A stretch of 43,923 nucleotides of DNA from the NCBI GenBank assembly GCA_017462035.1, contig JAFTRY010000023.1, positions 1 to 43,923 on the forward strand, read 5' to 3'. Positions 16,404 through 26,206 of this stretch are shown piece after piece (positions within the stretch are counted from its first letter, which is position 1; the number at the start of each line of letters is the position of its first letter). The position numbers and the translations under genes were made by a program. The notes under the pieces were generated by a model. It was not told the DNA's origin. It did not search any database and saw nothing but the letters and a program-made list of their open reading frames with translations. The DNA is from Clostridia bacterium (lineage in GTDB: Bacteria > Bacillota > Clostridia > Oscillospirales > CAG-272).

Positions 16404-16433
16404 TCTTGTGGGAGTCAATCTGTCGGCGTTTTT

Positions 16434-17510
<1,077 letters not shown>

Positions 17511-17525
17511 TTCCGTAGCTCCTCC

Positions 17526-18152
17526 TTACTTCATGATCTTTTTCAGTGCCAGCCGGATGATATCATCCAGCTCCAAGGCATCGGTGTCGATGGTGCGGAG
17601 TACCCCATAGGCTTCGTTTCTGGAATATCCCAGTGCCATGAGAGCATCCTGAGCATCGGCAAGCTTGCTGGAACTTTGGGAGGGTACCTCCGTATCCTCC
17701 ATAACGGGAATCTCACCTCCCGGCATCAGAACGGTTTTCTTTACCTTATCCTTTAGTTCCAGGACGATTCGAGCCGCCGTTTTGGGACCGATTCCATTGG
17801 CTTGAGAAATCGCCTTCTTGTCATCGGCGCAGATGGCGTAAAACAATTTTTGAGGGGTGAGTTGAGAGAGAATGGCAACCGCCGCCTTGGGACCTACTCC
17901 GGACACGGTGATTAGAAGCTTGAATGCCTCCAGCTCCTCTGTGGTGCCAAAACCGAAGAGCTCCACGTCGTCTTCCCGCACCGCCATATAGGTAAAGAGC
18001 TTCACCTGCGGCAGGGTTTCGGCACCTACCTGATGGGGAAGTGCCGCGTAGGTGGTTTGAGTAATGGTGAGCTTGTATCCCACGCCTCCGGCATCCACCA
18101 CCGCGTAGCTGAGATCCAGGGCGGCGAGCTCGCCGCGAATATAATAAAACAT
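17526..18152 (-). CDS. ruvA: Holliday junction DNA-binding protein RuvA
   Basis: RuvA forms the tetramer that clamps the four-way junction for RuvB. The 208-residue protein has the N-terminal OB-fold (MFYYIRGELAALD to LFTYMAVREDDVELFGF), two helix-hairpin-helix motifs (VSGVGPKAAVAIL at about 77-90 and ANGIGPKTAARIVLEL at about 112-127), an acidic/Ser linker, and the C-terminal RuvB-binding domain (DAQDALMALGYSRNEAYG). I use the ATG at 18152, which shares one base with the yfhO stop, with AAGGAG 6 bases upstream; a TTG precedes it. Confidence 0.97.
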   Translation of the reverse strand: MFYYIRGELAALDLSYAVVDAGGVGYKLTITQTTYAALPHQVGAETLPQVKLFTYMAVREDDVELFGFGTTEELEAFKLLITVSGVGPKAAVAILSQLTPQKLFYAICADDKKAISQANGIGPKTAARIVLELKDKVKKTVLMPGGEIPVMEDTEVPSQSSSKLADAQDALMALGYSRNEAYGVLRTIDTDALELDDIIRLALKKIMK

Positions 18153-21073
18153 CAATCTTCTCCTTTAGGGCTGTCGTTTTCTTGGTCGTTTTTCTTTTTT
18201 AAGCTCTCTAAAAAGGCCCTCAGTGTCTTTTTCGGTTTGGGCTCCGGGGGCGGCAGAAGCTTCCGTGCCTCCTCGTCCTCGTCCAAATCGTCCAGCGGCC
18301 ATACCCCGCCCGGTAATAGGTGGCTTTCTTGACAATGCGTCCTCCTTTTCCTACGGCTCCATATCAGGTCAGCCACGCAAATGAAGCCGAAGAGCGTCAA
18401 GCCTCCAATCGAAAGGATCATTCCAACCTTATAAATTGTGGGGGAATATTTCATTTCCAGTGTGTGCTTGCCCGCCTCTTCGATATCGAAGGCGATCAGT
18501 GCGTCAAGGGTCTTATAGATCTCCACCGGAGTACCGTCCACGTAGATCTGCCATCCTTCATCATAGGGGATGGTGGTTTGGATCATTTGCTTTTCCGCAG
18601 TAGTCGTGATGGTACCGATCAAATGATCCTCGGTATACTCCGTGATCTCGTATTGAGGATTGCTTTTCAGCGCGGAGAAGGATTCCTCAAATTCCGTACG
18701 GTCAATATACCAGAAATAGTTGAAATGATTGTAGATGGTGAGGGGTTCCTCCAATAGTGTAATGGTGACGTCAATGGTCTCGCCCGCCTCGAACCATCCC
18801 AGGGAAACGATGTGTCTGGTATCGGAGCCGAGATATTTGCCCAAAGGGGTGTCGTTTACCGAGATCTTGGTTTCCACCGGCTTACGGCTGGGGGTATAGA
18901 AGTAATATTCCGCACTCTCGGCGGCTACGATGGAAAAGGTGACCGAGGCATCTAAATTGTCAACGGTAGCGGAGTAGGTTGTTTCCGCGCCGGATACCCG
19001 TTGGGTACAGCCGTCCTCCAAAGCGGAGGCTTGCGTGGAAACAGCATTGAAAATATCGGTTCCTTTTTCGTCGCCAAGCATGGCGCTGACCAGAGCGTTC
19101 AGCCGTTCGAAATAGGTGTTGTAATGCTCCAGTGAGAAGTCGGCAAGGGCGGAATCTACGCCATATGCCAGGGAAAGCGCGTAGGGATTATAGTAAGCGG
19201 TGTGTGTTTCGTTTTCCGCAAAGGTGTCGTAGTAGTGGATCAGCTTTTCCGAATCCTTCTCATCGATCAAATATTTAATACCCAAGAGGGAATCGTTGAC
19301 GGGGGTGCCCCCTCGATATTGAGAGAGGTGAGAGCGGGCGGTGTAACCCATCTGGTTAAGGAACCGTATGGTCTCGGAATTCAATGTAGAGGTGGAATTG
19401 GAAAGTCCGCGAATACCCAGTGCCATGTTGTCGTTGTATTTCCGATGGAGAAGCTTTTCCATGCGGTAGAAGCCATCGTCCTTTTCCTTGACCTCCTCCA
19501 CAATGGGACGTAAGCCTCCGATAAACTCATTGTATCCGTCATATTTGGAATAAGAAACGTCTCCGTCGTATTCTACCAGACAGCCAAGGCTGCTGCAAAA
19601 TACCTCCAGGCAGACCACGGCTGCCAAAATGCCCGCCAGACTCTCCCGGCGCAGAGGATTTTTCTTTCGGATCAGAAGGCAAAGGAGCGCGACTAACGCA
19701 ATGACGGCAAACACCGTCAGCCATACCGTTTGCAGGTCTCTCAGCTTTTCTCCGCTTTCCACATAGCTCTCAAACTCCAGCTTTTCACATACAGTAGCAA
19801 AAAGAATGATCAGCGTACCCACACAGAACACGAATTTCTCACCCACTCGCCGCAGATTGCCAAAGCCCTTATAGGCAAGCACTAAGAGGAAAAAGGTGAG
19901 CATGAAGCTGTAACGGTAATTCAGCCAGTTTGGCTTTTGGAAGCCGTGCCAGATCAGGTCCAGTGGACTTGCGATGAAGCTCAGTACAAAGACCGCGATG
20001 AACAGAAGGGATGCGACCTTTTCTCTGGAGGTGAACCGGCGGGACATAAAGTAGACGGGAACTAGTAAAAGGGTCAGTACTCCGCAGTATACGAAGGGCA
20101 GTCCAGCGGGACGGACCGTATCGTAGGCACCCGGTAAGAACTTAGTAAAGAAATCCAGGAAGCTGAATTTCGCCTTGAACGCCCAACTGGGATCGGTAAA
20201 GGTAGATTTGCCAAAGGTGAGGGAGTAGTATGCCCCGAGAATTACGAAAGCGGCAATGGCGAGGGCAATGAGCGAAAAAATACCGATGCGAAAAAGTGCG
20301 CGGGTACGGTGAAGGGGCTCTTGGCGCGGATTTCGCTCTTCTTCTGAGGTGGAAAAGCAAAAATAACAAAAGTACAGTGCCACGTAAATACAGGTCATGT
20401 ATCCGATATAATAGTTGCTCATGACCGTCAGTGCAAGGGAGATCACAAATAACTTGTACTTTTTGTGACGAACCAGCTGTTCAATGGAATAGGTGAGTAT
20501 GGGGAGCCAGATCAGGGCATCGATCCACATCATGTTGCTCTGATACACTACGGCATAGGCACACAGGGCGTACAGAACAGAAAATGTGACCGATACCATT
20601 TTATTGGGATGCTTTGTGCGCTTGTGGAGGTAAAACCCAAAGGTGAAACCGCACAGACCGGTTTTGATCAGAATAATAGCGAGAAGTGCTTCTTGGATCC
20701 GAGCTTGGGGAAAGAGGGCGACCAGATAGGACAGGGGGCTTGCCAGATAGTAGGCGTACATTCCCATGAATTCACCGCCCAGCCCGCGGAAAAAGGTATA
20801 GAGGAGGCTGCCTTCCCCATAAATTATATTGCGGAGTGCCTCGAAGAAATAGACGTACTGTCCGTTGAGATCCAATACCAAGACCGTTCCGTTTCCAAAG
20901 GGGTGGATCTCCATGGCAATATAGAGCAGATACATGAGAATGACGGGAACCAGGAAACAATATACAAGATAGGAGGAGGGGGCGGTTGCCAACCTGCGCT
21001 GAAGGGAAAGCAACCTTGCTCTGATCCCCTTGCCCCTTTGATCCGCCGGGGGTATCATCATTTCATTCTCCAT
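18152..21073 (-). CDS. YfhO-family large membrane protein (GT-C-like)
   Basis: A 973-residue protein of the YfhO family. The N-terminal 480 or so residues hold about 12 membrane segments with the family's conserved loops (LDLNGQYVYFFEALRNIIYGEG, YSFFRGLGGE-like YTFFRGLGGEFMGMYAYYLASP, YQSNMMWIDALIWLPIL). A long extracytoplasmic part of mostly beta composition follows (about 500-900). One final membrane helix and a charged, Pro-rich cytosolic tail of about 60 residues end it. Family members resemble GT-C glycosyltransferases. In Bacillus subtilis and Listeria, YfhO-like proteins (CsbB/GtlA partners) decorate wall or lipoteichoic polymers; that role here is inference. It overlaps DUF951 by 11 bp and ruvA by 1 bp, so it is cotranscribed with ruvAB. 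Confidence 0.85.
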   Translation of the reverse strand: MENEMMIPPADQRGKGIRARLLSLQRRLATAPSSYLVYCFLVPVILMYLLYIAMEIHPFGNGTVLVLDLNGQYVYFFEALRNIIYGEGSLLYTFFRGLGGEFMGMYAYYLASPLSYLVALFPQARIQEALLAIILIKTGLCGFTFGFYLHKRTKHPNKMVSVTFSVLYALCAYAVVYQSNMMWIDALIWLPILTYSIEQLVRHKKYKLFVISLALTVMSNYYIGYMTCIYVALYFCYFCFSTSEEERNPRQEPLHRTRALFRIGIFSLIALAIAAFVILGAYYSLTFGKSTFTDPSWAFKAKFSFLDFFTKFLPGAYDTVRPAGLPFVYCGVLTLLLVPVYFMSRRFTSREKVASLLFIAVFVLSFIASPLDLIWHGFQKPNWLNYRYSFMLTFFLLVLAYKGFGNLRRVGEKFVFCVGTLIILFATVCEKLEFESYVESGEKLRDLQTVWLTVFAVIALVALLCLLIRKKNPLRRESLAGILAAVVCLEVFCSSLGCLVEYDGDVSYSKYDGYNEFIGGLRPIVEEVKEKDDGFYRMEKLLHRKYNDNMALGIRGLSNSTSTLNSETIRFLNQMGYTARSHLSQYRGGTPVNDSLLGIKYLIDEKDSEKLIHYYDTFAENETHTAYYNPYALSLAYGVDSALADFSLEHYNTYFERLNALVSAMLGDEKGTDIFNAVSTQASALEDGCTQRVSGAETTYSATVDNLDASVTFSIVAAESAEYYFYTPSRKPVETKISVNDTPLGKYLGSDTRHIVSLGWFEAGETIDVTITLLEEPLTIYNHFNYFWYIDRTEFEESFSALKSNPQYEITEYTEDHLIGTITTTAEKQMIQTTIPYDEGWQIYVDGTPVEIYKTLDALIAFDIEEAGKHTLEMKYSPTIYKVGMILSIGGLTLFGFICVADLIWSRRKRRTHCQESHLLPGGVWPLDDLDEDEEARKLLPPPEPKPKKTLRAFLESLKKKNDQENDSPKGED

Positions 21074-21278
21074 GATTGTCTCCTTCCTCGCTCTTTGTAA
21101 GAATTTTTTTCGTTGCCTTCTCCAGCTTCAATCGGTTCAGTACCATATCTCTGCCGCAACCCTGGCAGACAATACGAATATCACTGCCGACGCGTAGGAT
21201 CTTAAAGATTTTTGAACCGCATGGATGCGGCTTTTTCAGTTCGATCAGATCATTTATTTTGAATTTCAGAATTTCCAT
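21063..21278 (-). CDS. DUF951 domain-containing protein
   Basis: A 71-residue protein with the DUF951 hallmark: DLIELKKPHPCGSKIFKILR near residue 9, then IRIVCQGCGRDMVLNRLKLEKATKKI. The three Cys (one in PHPCGS, two in CQGC) and the His resemble a small zinc-binding site. It is conserved in Firmicutes, often near recF/parB genes, with unknown function. An upstream ATG at 21293 exists, but GGTGG lies 4-8 bases before the ATG at 21278, and the family starts there. Its 3' end overlaps the start of yfhO. Confidence 0.88.
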   Translation of the reverse strand: MEILKFKINDLIELKKPHPCGSKIFKILRVGSDIRIVCQGCGRDMVLNRLKLEKATKKILTKSEEGDNHGE

Positions 21279-21307
21279 AAAACCACCAAACATAAATAGA
21301 TAGATTT

Positions 21308-21336
21308 ATTTTACCACATTATCAATATTTTGTAAA
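21308..21336 (-). promoter_or_regulatory. Promoter of the DUF951-yfhO-ruvAB operon
   Basis: On the minus strand, TTTACA (21331-21336) and TAAAAT (21308-21313) are separated by 17 bp. The spot is back to back with the ruvC promoter. Confidence 0.65.
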
Positions 21337-21373
21337 TAAGTATTCAAAATTTTACAAAATTAATAAAATCCGT

Positions 21374-21402
21374 TTGACTTGGAGAGGGGAATGTGATATA
21401 AT
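21374..21402 (+). promoter_or_regulatory. Promoter of the ruvC operon
   Basis: TTGACT (21374-21379) and TATAAT (21397-21402) are separated by 17 bp, with a TG extended -10. GGAGG precedes the ruvC ATG at 21432. Confidence 0.8.
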
Positions 21403-21431
21403 AAGGGGTAAGATATTTTACGGAGGCGAAA

Positions 21432-21932
21432 ATGGTCATATTGGGAATTGACCCCGGACTGGCAATTGTGGGATGGGGCGCGGTGGAATATAGCGGCTCG
21501 CATTTTCGCACTCTGGGATACGGTGCCATCGAGACCCCCGCGGGGATGGAGACAGAGCAAAGACTGTCCTTGATCTATGACGGCATTCGAAAGCTGATCG
21601 AGACCTATCACCCTCAGCATATAGCGGTGGAGGAGTTGTTTTTTAACACCAATATTACCACGGGTATTCGTGTAGCAGAGGCGAGAGGTGTCATTATCAT
21701 GTGCGCTTACCGTATGGGGGTTAAGGTGTTTGAATATACCCCCCTTCAGGTCAAGCAGGCAGTGGTGGGATACGGTAGAGCGGAAAAAAAACAGGTGATC
21801 AGTATGGTCACAATGTTTTTGGGACTTCCCAAGCCGCCGAAGCCGGACGATACGGCAGACGCGTTGGCAATTGCCGTATGTCATGCTCATTCGGGAACCT
21901 CTCGGTTGGCAGATTATTATAACAAAAAGTGA
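21432..21932 (+). CDS. ruvC: Crossover junction endodeoxyribonuclease RuvC
   Basis: RuvC is the dimeric resolvase that cuts Holliday junctions. The 166-residue protein has the RNase H-like fold with the four acidic residues in place: Asp in ILGIDPGLAIVGWG, Glu in AVEELFFNTN, and the two Asp of PPKPDDTADALAIAVCHAH. It opens a long forward operon, diverging from ruvAB. In many bacteria ruvC is directly upstream of ruvAB; here the unit is split by a divergent promoter region with yfhO and DUF951 on the other side. Confidence 0.97.
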   Translation: MVILGIDPGLAIVGWGAVEYSGSHFRTLGYGAIETPAGMETEQRLSLIYDGIRKLIETYHPQHIAVEELFFNTNITTGIRVAEARGVIIMCAYRMGVKVFEYTPLQVKQAVVGYGRAEKKQVISMVTMFLGLPKPPKPDDTADALAIAVCHAHSGTSRLADYYNKK

Positions 21933-21943
21933 GGCGCAGAGTC

Positions 21944-22810
21944 ATGTGGATAGCAGACGGATGGAAGGATTACGAATTGCTGGATGCCTCCGGCGGAGAA
22001 CGGTTGGAGCGGTGGGGATCGTATATTCTCAGAAGACCGGATCCTCAGATCATTTGGCAGGGATCCGCTAAGAATCGTTCCTGGAACACTGCCGACGGCA
22101 TTTATAAACGGTCCTCCAAGGGAGGCGGCGGATGGGTCAAAAACGATCTGCCCGAACAGTGGAGCATCGGATACGGAAATTTAAAATTCGTGTTGAAGCC
22201 TATGGGCTTTAAGCATACAGGACTCTTTCCCGAGCAGGCGGCAAACTGGGACTGGTTTTCGGGACTCATCGCTCGAGCGGGACGTCCCATTAAGGTGTTG
22301 AATCTCTTCGCCTACACCGGCGGTGCTACCGTAGCGGCAGCGGCGGCAGGTGCTTCGGTGGTTCATGTAGATGCCGCCAAGGGTATGGTAGCCCAGGCAA
22401 AGGAGAATGCCGCCCTGTCAGGTCTTGCTGACGCACCCATTCGGTACATCGTGGACGATTGCAAAAAGTTTGTGGAACGGGAACTGCGTCGGGGAAACCG
22501 TTACGATGCCGTGATTATGGACCCGCCCTCTTATGGGAGAGGACCCTCGGGTGAGGTGTGGAAGATCGAGGAATGTGTGGACGAGCTGGTGAGACTCACC
22601 GCCGGACTCTTATCCGATGAGCCCCTGTTTTTCCTCATTAACTCCTATACCACCGGACTGTCCCCTATGGCAATGCAGTACATACTGGGAATGAAGGTTG
22701 CTTCCCGCTTTGGGGGAAAAATGGAATCGGGCGAGCTTGGCTTACCCGTGACCTCCACGGGACTTTGTATTCCTTGCGGTGCCAGTGCTAGATGGTACCA
22801 AGCAAAATAA
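21944..22810 (+). CDS. Class I SAM-dependent methyltransferase, RlmI/COG1092-like
   Basis: A 288-residue methyltransferase resembling the catalytic half of RlmI-type 23S rRNA (cytosine-C5) methyltransferases. The SAM-binding motif I is LNLFAYTGGATVAAAAAGA (about 125-143). VVHVDAAKGMVAQAKENA follows, then motif IV VIMDPPSYGRGPSGEVW. The N-terminal PUA domain of RlmI is absent, replaced by a short region with WNTADGIYKRSSKGGGGW. The frame opens with a GTG overlapping the ruvC stop, but GAGG lies 9 bases before the ATG at 21944. RNA target is inferred, not shown. Confidence 0.82.
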   Translation: MWIADGWKDYELLDASGGERLERWGSYILRRPDPQIIWQGSAKNRSWNTADGIYKRSSKGGGGWVKNDLPEQWSIGYGNLKFVLKPMGFKHTGLFPEQAANWDWFSGLIARAGRPIKVLNLFAYTGGATVAAAAAGASVVHVDAAKGMVAQAKENAALSGLADAPIRYIVDDCKKFVERELRRGNRYDAVIMDPPSYGRGPSGEVWKIEECVDELVRLTAGLLSDEPLFFLINSYTTGLSPMAMQYILGMKVASRFGGKMESGELGLPVTSTGLCIPCGASARWYQAK

Positions 22811-22831
22811 ACGAAAGGATCAAGAGGATCC

Positions 22832-23698
22832 ATGAGACAAGAACCCTTTATTAAAGCGGAGCAACTCTCCTATCGGTACGAAGAGGAGGAGGGCGGAAGC
22901 CCCGTGCTGCACGATCTTTCCCTGGAAATCCAAGAGGGAGAATTCGTCGCGGTGCTTGGCCACAACGGGTCGGGAAAATCCACCCTGGCAAAGCTTTTGA
23001 ATATGATTTTGATTCCTACTCGCGGAAAGCTTTTCGTGGCGGGAAAGGATCTGACCGATGAAAATATGACCGAGGAGGAGCTTCTTGCCCTTCGGAAAAA
23101 TATAGGTATGGTCTTTCAGAACCCTGACAATCAGTTGGTTGCCACCATCGTGGAGGATGACGTGGCGTTTGGCCCCGAAAACCTGGGTGTTGCCCCGGAG
23201 GAGATTCGGGAGAGGGTAAACCGCGTGCTGGGTGAAGTGGGGATGCTGGAATACGCCAAGCATGAGCCTCACCGTCTCTCGGGTGGACAAAAGCAGAGAA
23301 TCGCGATTGCCGGAATTTTGGCAATGCTCCCAAATTGTATAGTCTTTGATGAGTCTACCGCCATGCTGGATCCGGTGGGACGGCGTGAGGTCATGGACGC
23401 CATTCTCCGCCTCAATCGGGAAAAGCATATTACCATCGTCATGATCACGCATTACATGGAGGAAGCGGCACTGGCAGACCGTATTATCGTGCTCGATGAG
23501 GGACACGTGATCCTGGACGGAACACCCTCCTACGTGTTTGAGCAGGAGGCATTGCTGAAATCCTGCGGTTTAAATATTCCTCAGTGTACCGAGTTGATTC
23601 ATCGCTTGCGTGAAGCGGGGATCTCACTCCCAGGTGACTGTGTGTCCCCCGAACAGTGCGCTGAGATGATCCTACAGTCTTTGAATTTGTCAAAATAA
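22832..23698 (+). CDS. ecfA1: Energy-coupling factor transporter ATPase EcfA1
   Basis: One of the two ATPases of the ECF transporter module that imports vitamins and trace metals through exchangeable S components. The 288-residue protein has Walker A GHNGSGKST, Q-loop VFQNPDNQLVA, signature LSGGQKQRIAIA, Walker B CIVFDESTAMLDPVGR (Asp-Glu-Ser, normal for EcfA1) and the switch His in MITHYMEEA. EcfA2 follows after 10 bases. No S-component gene lies in this window, so the substrates are set elsewhere in the genome. Confidence 0.95.
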   Translation: MRQEPFIKAEQLSYRYEEEEGGSPVLHDLSLEIQEGEFVAVLGHNGSGKSTLAKLLNMILIPTRGKLFVAGKDLTDENMTEEELLALRKNIGMVFQNPDNQLVATIVEDDVAFGPENLGVAPEEIRERVNRVLGEVGMLEYAKHEPHRLSGGQKQRIAIAGILAMLPNCIVFDESTAMLDPVGRREVMDAILRLNREKHITIVMITHYMEEAALADRIIVLDEGHVILDGTPSYVFEQEALLKSCGLNIPQCTELIHRLREAGISLPGDCVSPEQCAEMILQSLNLSK

Positions 23699-23708
23699 GG
23701 AATTGATT

Positions 23709-24560
23709 ATGTCGGAAATTCAGTTGGAAAACCTTTCTTACTTTCATGGAAAGGATACCCCCTATCAAATCCAAGCGCTAAAGAATATTCATTTGACAAT
23801 TCCCGGCGGAAAGATCACGGGGCTGATCGGTCACACCGGGTCGGGTAAATCCACTTTGGTGCAAATGCTGAACGGCTTGCTTCGTCCCGATGAGGGAAGG
23901 GTCTTGCTGAACGGAGAGGATATCTGGGAAAAGCCGAAGAATATTCGCTCGGTTCGCTTTCGCGTGGGGCTTGTGATGCAATATCCCGAATACCAGTTGT
24001 TTGAGGAAACTGTCGCCAAGGACATTGCCTTTGGTCCTAAGAATATGGGACTGGGAGAGGAGGAGATCCGTGACCGTGTAGCAGAGGCGGCTCGCTTCGC
24101 CGGTCTTGAGTCCGAGCTACTGGAGAAATCTCCCTTCGATCTGTCCGGCGGACAGAAGAGACGGGCTGCTATCGCGGGAATCATTGCCATGCGCCCTGAG
24201 ATACTGGTGCTGGATGAGCCAGCAGCAGGCTTGGATCCCAGGGGAAGAGAATCTATTTTTGAAAATATCGTTCAGTATCATCGAGAAAGCAACAGTACGG
24301 TTGTAATTGTCAGCCACAGCATGGAGGACATGGCACGGTACTGCGATCATCTGGTCGTGATGAATGAGGGCGAGGTCCTGATGCAAGGGGATCCTAATAC
24401 GGTTTTCTCTTGCGCGGATCGGTTAGAGGAGATTGGTCTGGACATTCCTCAGATTACCAAAACGATGTTGCTTCTGAAAAGCCGCGGCGTGGAGACCGAG
24501 GGCAGTATATACACGGTAGAGCAGGCTCTGGATGCCATGCTGAAATTGTTAAAGAATTGA
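23709..24560 (+). CDS. ecfA2: Energy-coupling factor transporter ATPase EcfA2
   Basis: The second ATPase of the ECF heterodimer, 283 residues. It has Walker A GHTGSGKST, Q-loop VMQYPEYQLFE, signature LSGGQKRRAAIAG, Walker B ILVLDEPAAGLDPRGRE and switch VSHSMEDMARYC. The differences from the upstream copy fit the usual EcfA1/EcfA2 asymmetry. A TTG lies two codons upstream, but AAGG with spacing 8 favours the ATG at 23709. Confidence 0.95.
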   Translation: MSEIQLENLSYFHGKDTPYQIQALKNIHLTIPGGKITGLIGHTGSGKSTLVQMLNGLLRPDEGRVLLNGEDIWEKPKNIRSVRFRVGLVMQYPEYQLFEETVAKDIAFGPKNMGLGEEEIRDRVAEAARFAGLESELLEKSPFDLSGGQKRRAAIAGIIAMRPEILVLDEPAAGLDPRGRESIFENIVQYHRESNSTVVIVSHSMEDMARYCDHLVVMNEGEVLMQGDPNTVFSCADRLEEIGLDIPQITKTMLLLKSRGVETEGSIYTVEQALDAMLKLLKN

Positions 24561-24575
24561 TTGGGTGTTAATTAT

Positions 24576-25397
24576 ATGAAAAGTATTGCGCTAGGGCAGT
24601 ATTATCCGGCTCAGTCGATCCTGCACCGCACCGATCCGAGAATGAAGATTATTCTGACGGTTCTTTATATCGTTTGCTCCTTCCTGAGCAAAAATATTTT
24701 GAGCTTTGGTTTGCTTCTTCTTTCCTCGCTTTTGCTGGTGGCAGCGGGAAGAATTCCGCTGAAGATCGTATTGAGGGGATTGCGTCCGGTATTGATCGTG
24801 CTGGCATTTACGGCAATTTTGAATATTTTTTGGACGAAGGGAGACCACTTGCTTTTTGGATGGCAGTTTGTCCAGATCTATGCTGAGGGGTTGTACGCGG
24901 CGGTGTTTATGATGATTCGTATCACTACGCTGATTATAGGAACCAGTATGCTTTTGACCTATACCACTACACCCATCGCTTTGACGGACGCGCTGGAGGA
25001 TCTGTTGTCCCCCTTGAAAAAGCTGCACGTTCCCGTTCATGAGTTCGCTATGATGATGACCATTGCTCTCCGGTTTATTCCTCTATTGGTGGAAGAGACC
25101 GATAAGATCATGACGGCGCAAAAGGCGAGAGGGGTGGACTTTTCCACGGGTAGCCTGATGGATCGTGCGAAGGCACTGATCCCTGTGCTGATTCCTCTGT
25201 TCGTCTCGGCGTTCAACCGAGCGGGCGACCTGGCAACAGCCATGGAATGCCGCTGTTATCACGGCGGAGAAGGGCGGACACGCATGCATGTCCTCAAGCT
25301 TCGGGGTGCCGATTTCATTCCGTTTATTCTGGTAGTAGCCTTGGGCGGAGCTCTCGTGGCATTGAACCTTGCCGGAATCGGCTATACCATGAAGTGA
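24576..25397 (+). CDS. ecfT: Energy-coupling factor transporter transmembrane protein EcfT
   Basis: The membrane scaffold that couples the two ATPases to an S component. The 273-residue protein opens with the family start (MKSIALGQYYPAQSILHRTDPRMKI) and has about five membrane helices. It also has the two coupling-helix motifs with Ala-Arg-Gly: AQKARGVDF (near residue 185) and AMECRCYHG near 225, the second with Cys-Arg-Cys in place of the usual Ala-Arg-Gly. The frame extends to a TTG at 24561, but the homologous start is the ATG at 24576. The ribosome site is weak (GGGTG), so it may depend on coupling with ecfA2. Confidence 0.92.
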   Translation: MKSIALGQYYPAQSILHRTDPRMKIILTVLYIVCSFLSKNILSFGLLLLSSLLLVAAGRIPLKIVLRGLRPVLIVLAFTAILNIFWTKGDHLLFGWQFVQIYAEGLYAAVFMMIRITTLIIGTSMLLTYTTTPIALTDALEDLLSPLKKLHVPVHEFAMMMTIALRFIPLLVEETDKIMTAQKARGVDFSTGSLMDRAKALIPVLIPLFVSAFNRAGDLATAMECRCYHGGEGRTRMHVLKLRGADFIPFILVVALGGALVALNLAGIGYTMK

Positions 25398-25414
25398 GGA
25401 CCGCAGAGGAACAT

Positions 25415-26173
25415 ATGAAAATTTTACTGCATCTTTCGTTTCTAGGTACAAACTATTGTGGATATCAGATTCAGCCAAACGGCGTGACGATCCAGCAGAA
25501 GCTGAACGAGGCAACAAGGTCCTTGTTTGGATATGATTGCGATATTGTAGGGTGCAGCCGTACCGATAGCGGTGTGCATGCCAATGAATTTTGTGCCACC
25601 GTTGCCAAAAAGGGAATGGGAGCCTTGGAAACGACCATACCCGTGGAGAAAATTCCTTTGGCAATTGCTCAGTATCTTCCCGAGGATATTGCCGTGTTCC
25701 GAGCCGAGGCGGTGGAGGATTCCTTTCATCCCAGATATGACGTAAAATATAAGGAATACGTGTATAGGATCTGGGATCACCCTGAACGCAATCCCTTTCT
25801 CTGTGACCGAACCTGGCACTATCCCAAAGCTCTCTCGGACGAGGCGATCACCCGCATGAATGAAGCGGCATCCCATTTTCGGGGGACAAAGGATTTTGCC
25901 TCGTACATGGCGGCGGATTCCAAAATTACAGACTCGGTTCGTACGGTATACGAGGCGGAGGTCACAAGACAGGGAAACGTAGTGGAGTTCCGCGTGTCAG
26001 CCGACGGTTTTTTATACCACATGGTTCGGATCCTTGTGGGAACCTTGATTGCCGTGGCGGAGAGGAAGCTTTCGCCGGAGGATATTGACGGAATCACGGC
26101 ATCCCGTGACCGAGGGCGTTCGGGAATCACCGCGCCCGCCGAAGGCTTGTTTTTGAATCGAGTTGTTTACTAA
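25415..26173 (+). CDS. truA: tRNA pseudouridine synthase A
   Basis: TruA makes pseudouridine at positions 38-40 of the tRNA anticodon arm. The 252-residue protein has the catalytic Asp motif GCSRTDSGVHANEFCATV at about residues 46-63, an N-terminal LHLSFLGTNYCGYQIQPNG, and the second-domain FRVSADGFLYHMVRILVGTL. AGAGGAA precedes the ATG at 25415; the frame opens far earlier inside ecfT, but that part is not homologous. The link ecfA1-ecfA2-ecfT-truA is a classic Firmicutes arrangement. Confidence 0.96.
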   Translation: MKILLHLSFLGTNYCGYQIQPNGVTIQQKLNEATRSLFGYDCDIVGCSRTDSGVHANEFCATVAKKGMGALETTIPVEKIPLAIAQYLPEDIAVFRAEAVEDSFHPRYDVKYKEYVYRIWDHPERNPFLCDRTWHYPKALSDEAITRMNEAASHFRGTKDFASYMAADSKITDSVRTVYEAEVTRQGNVVEFRVSADGFLYHMVRILVGTLIAVAERKLSPEDIDGITASRDRGRSGITAPAEGLFLNRVVY

Positions 26174-26206
26174 ATCGCAAATCCGTTTTGCAGAAAGGAG
26201 CTGTGG

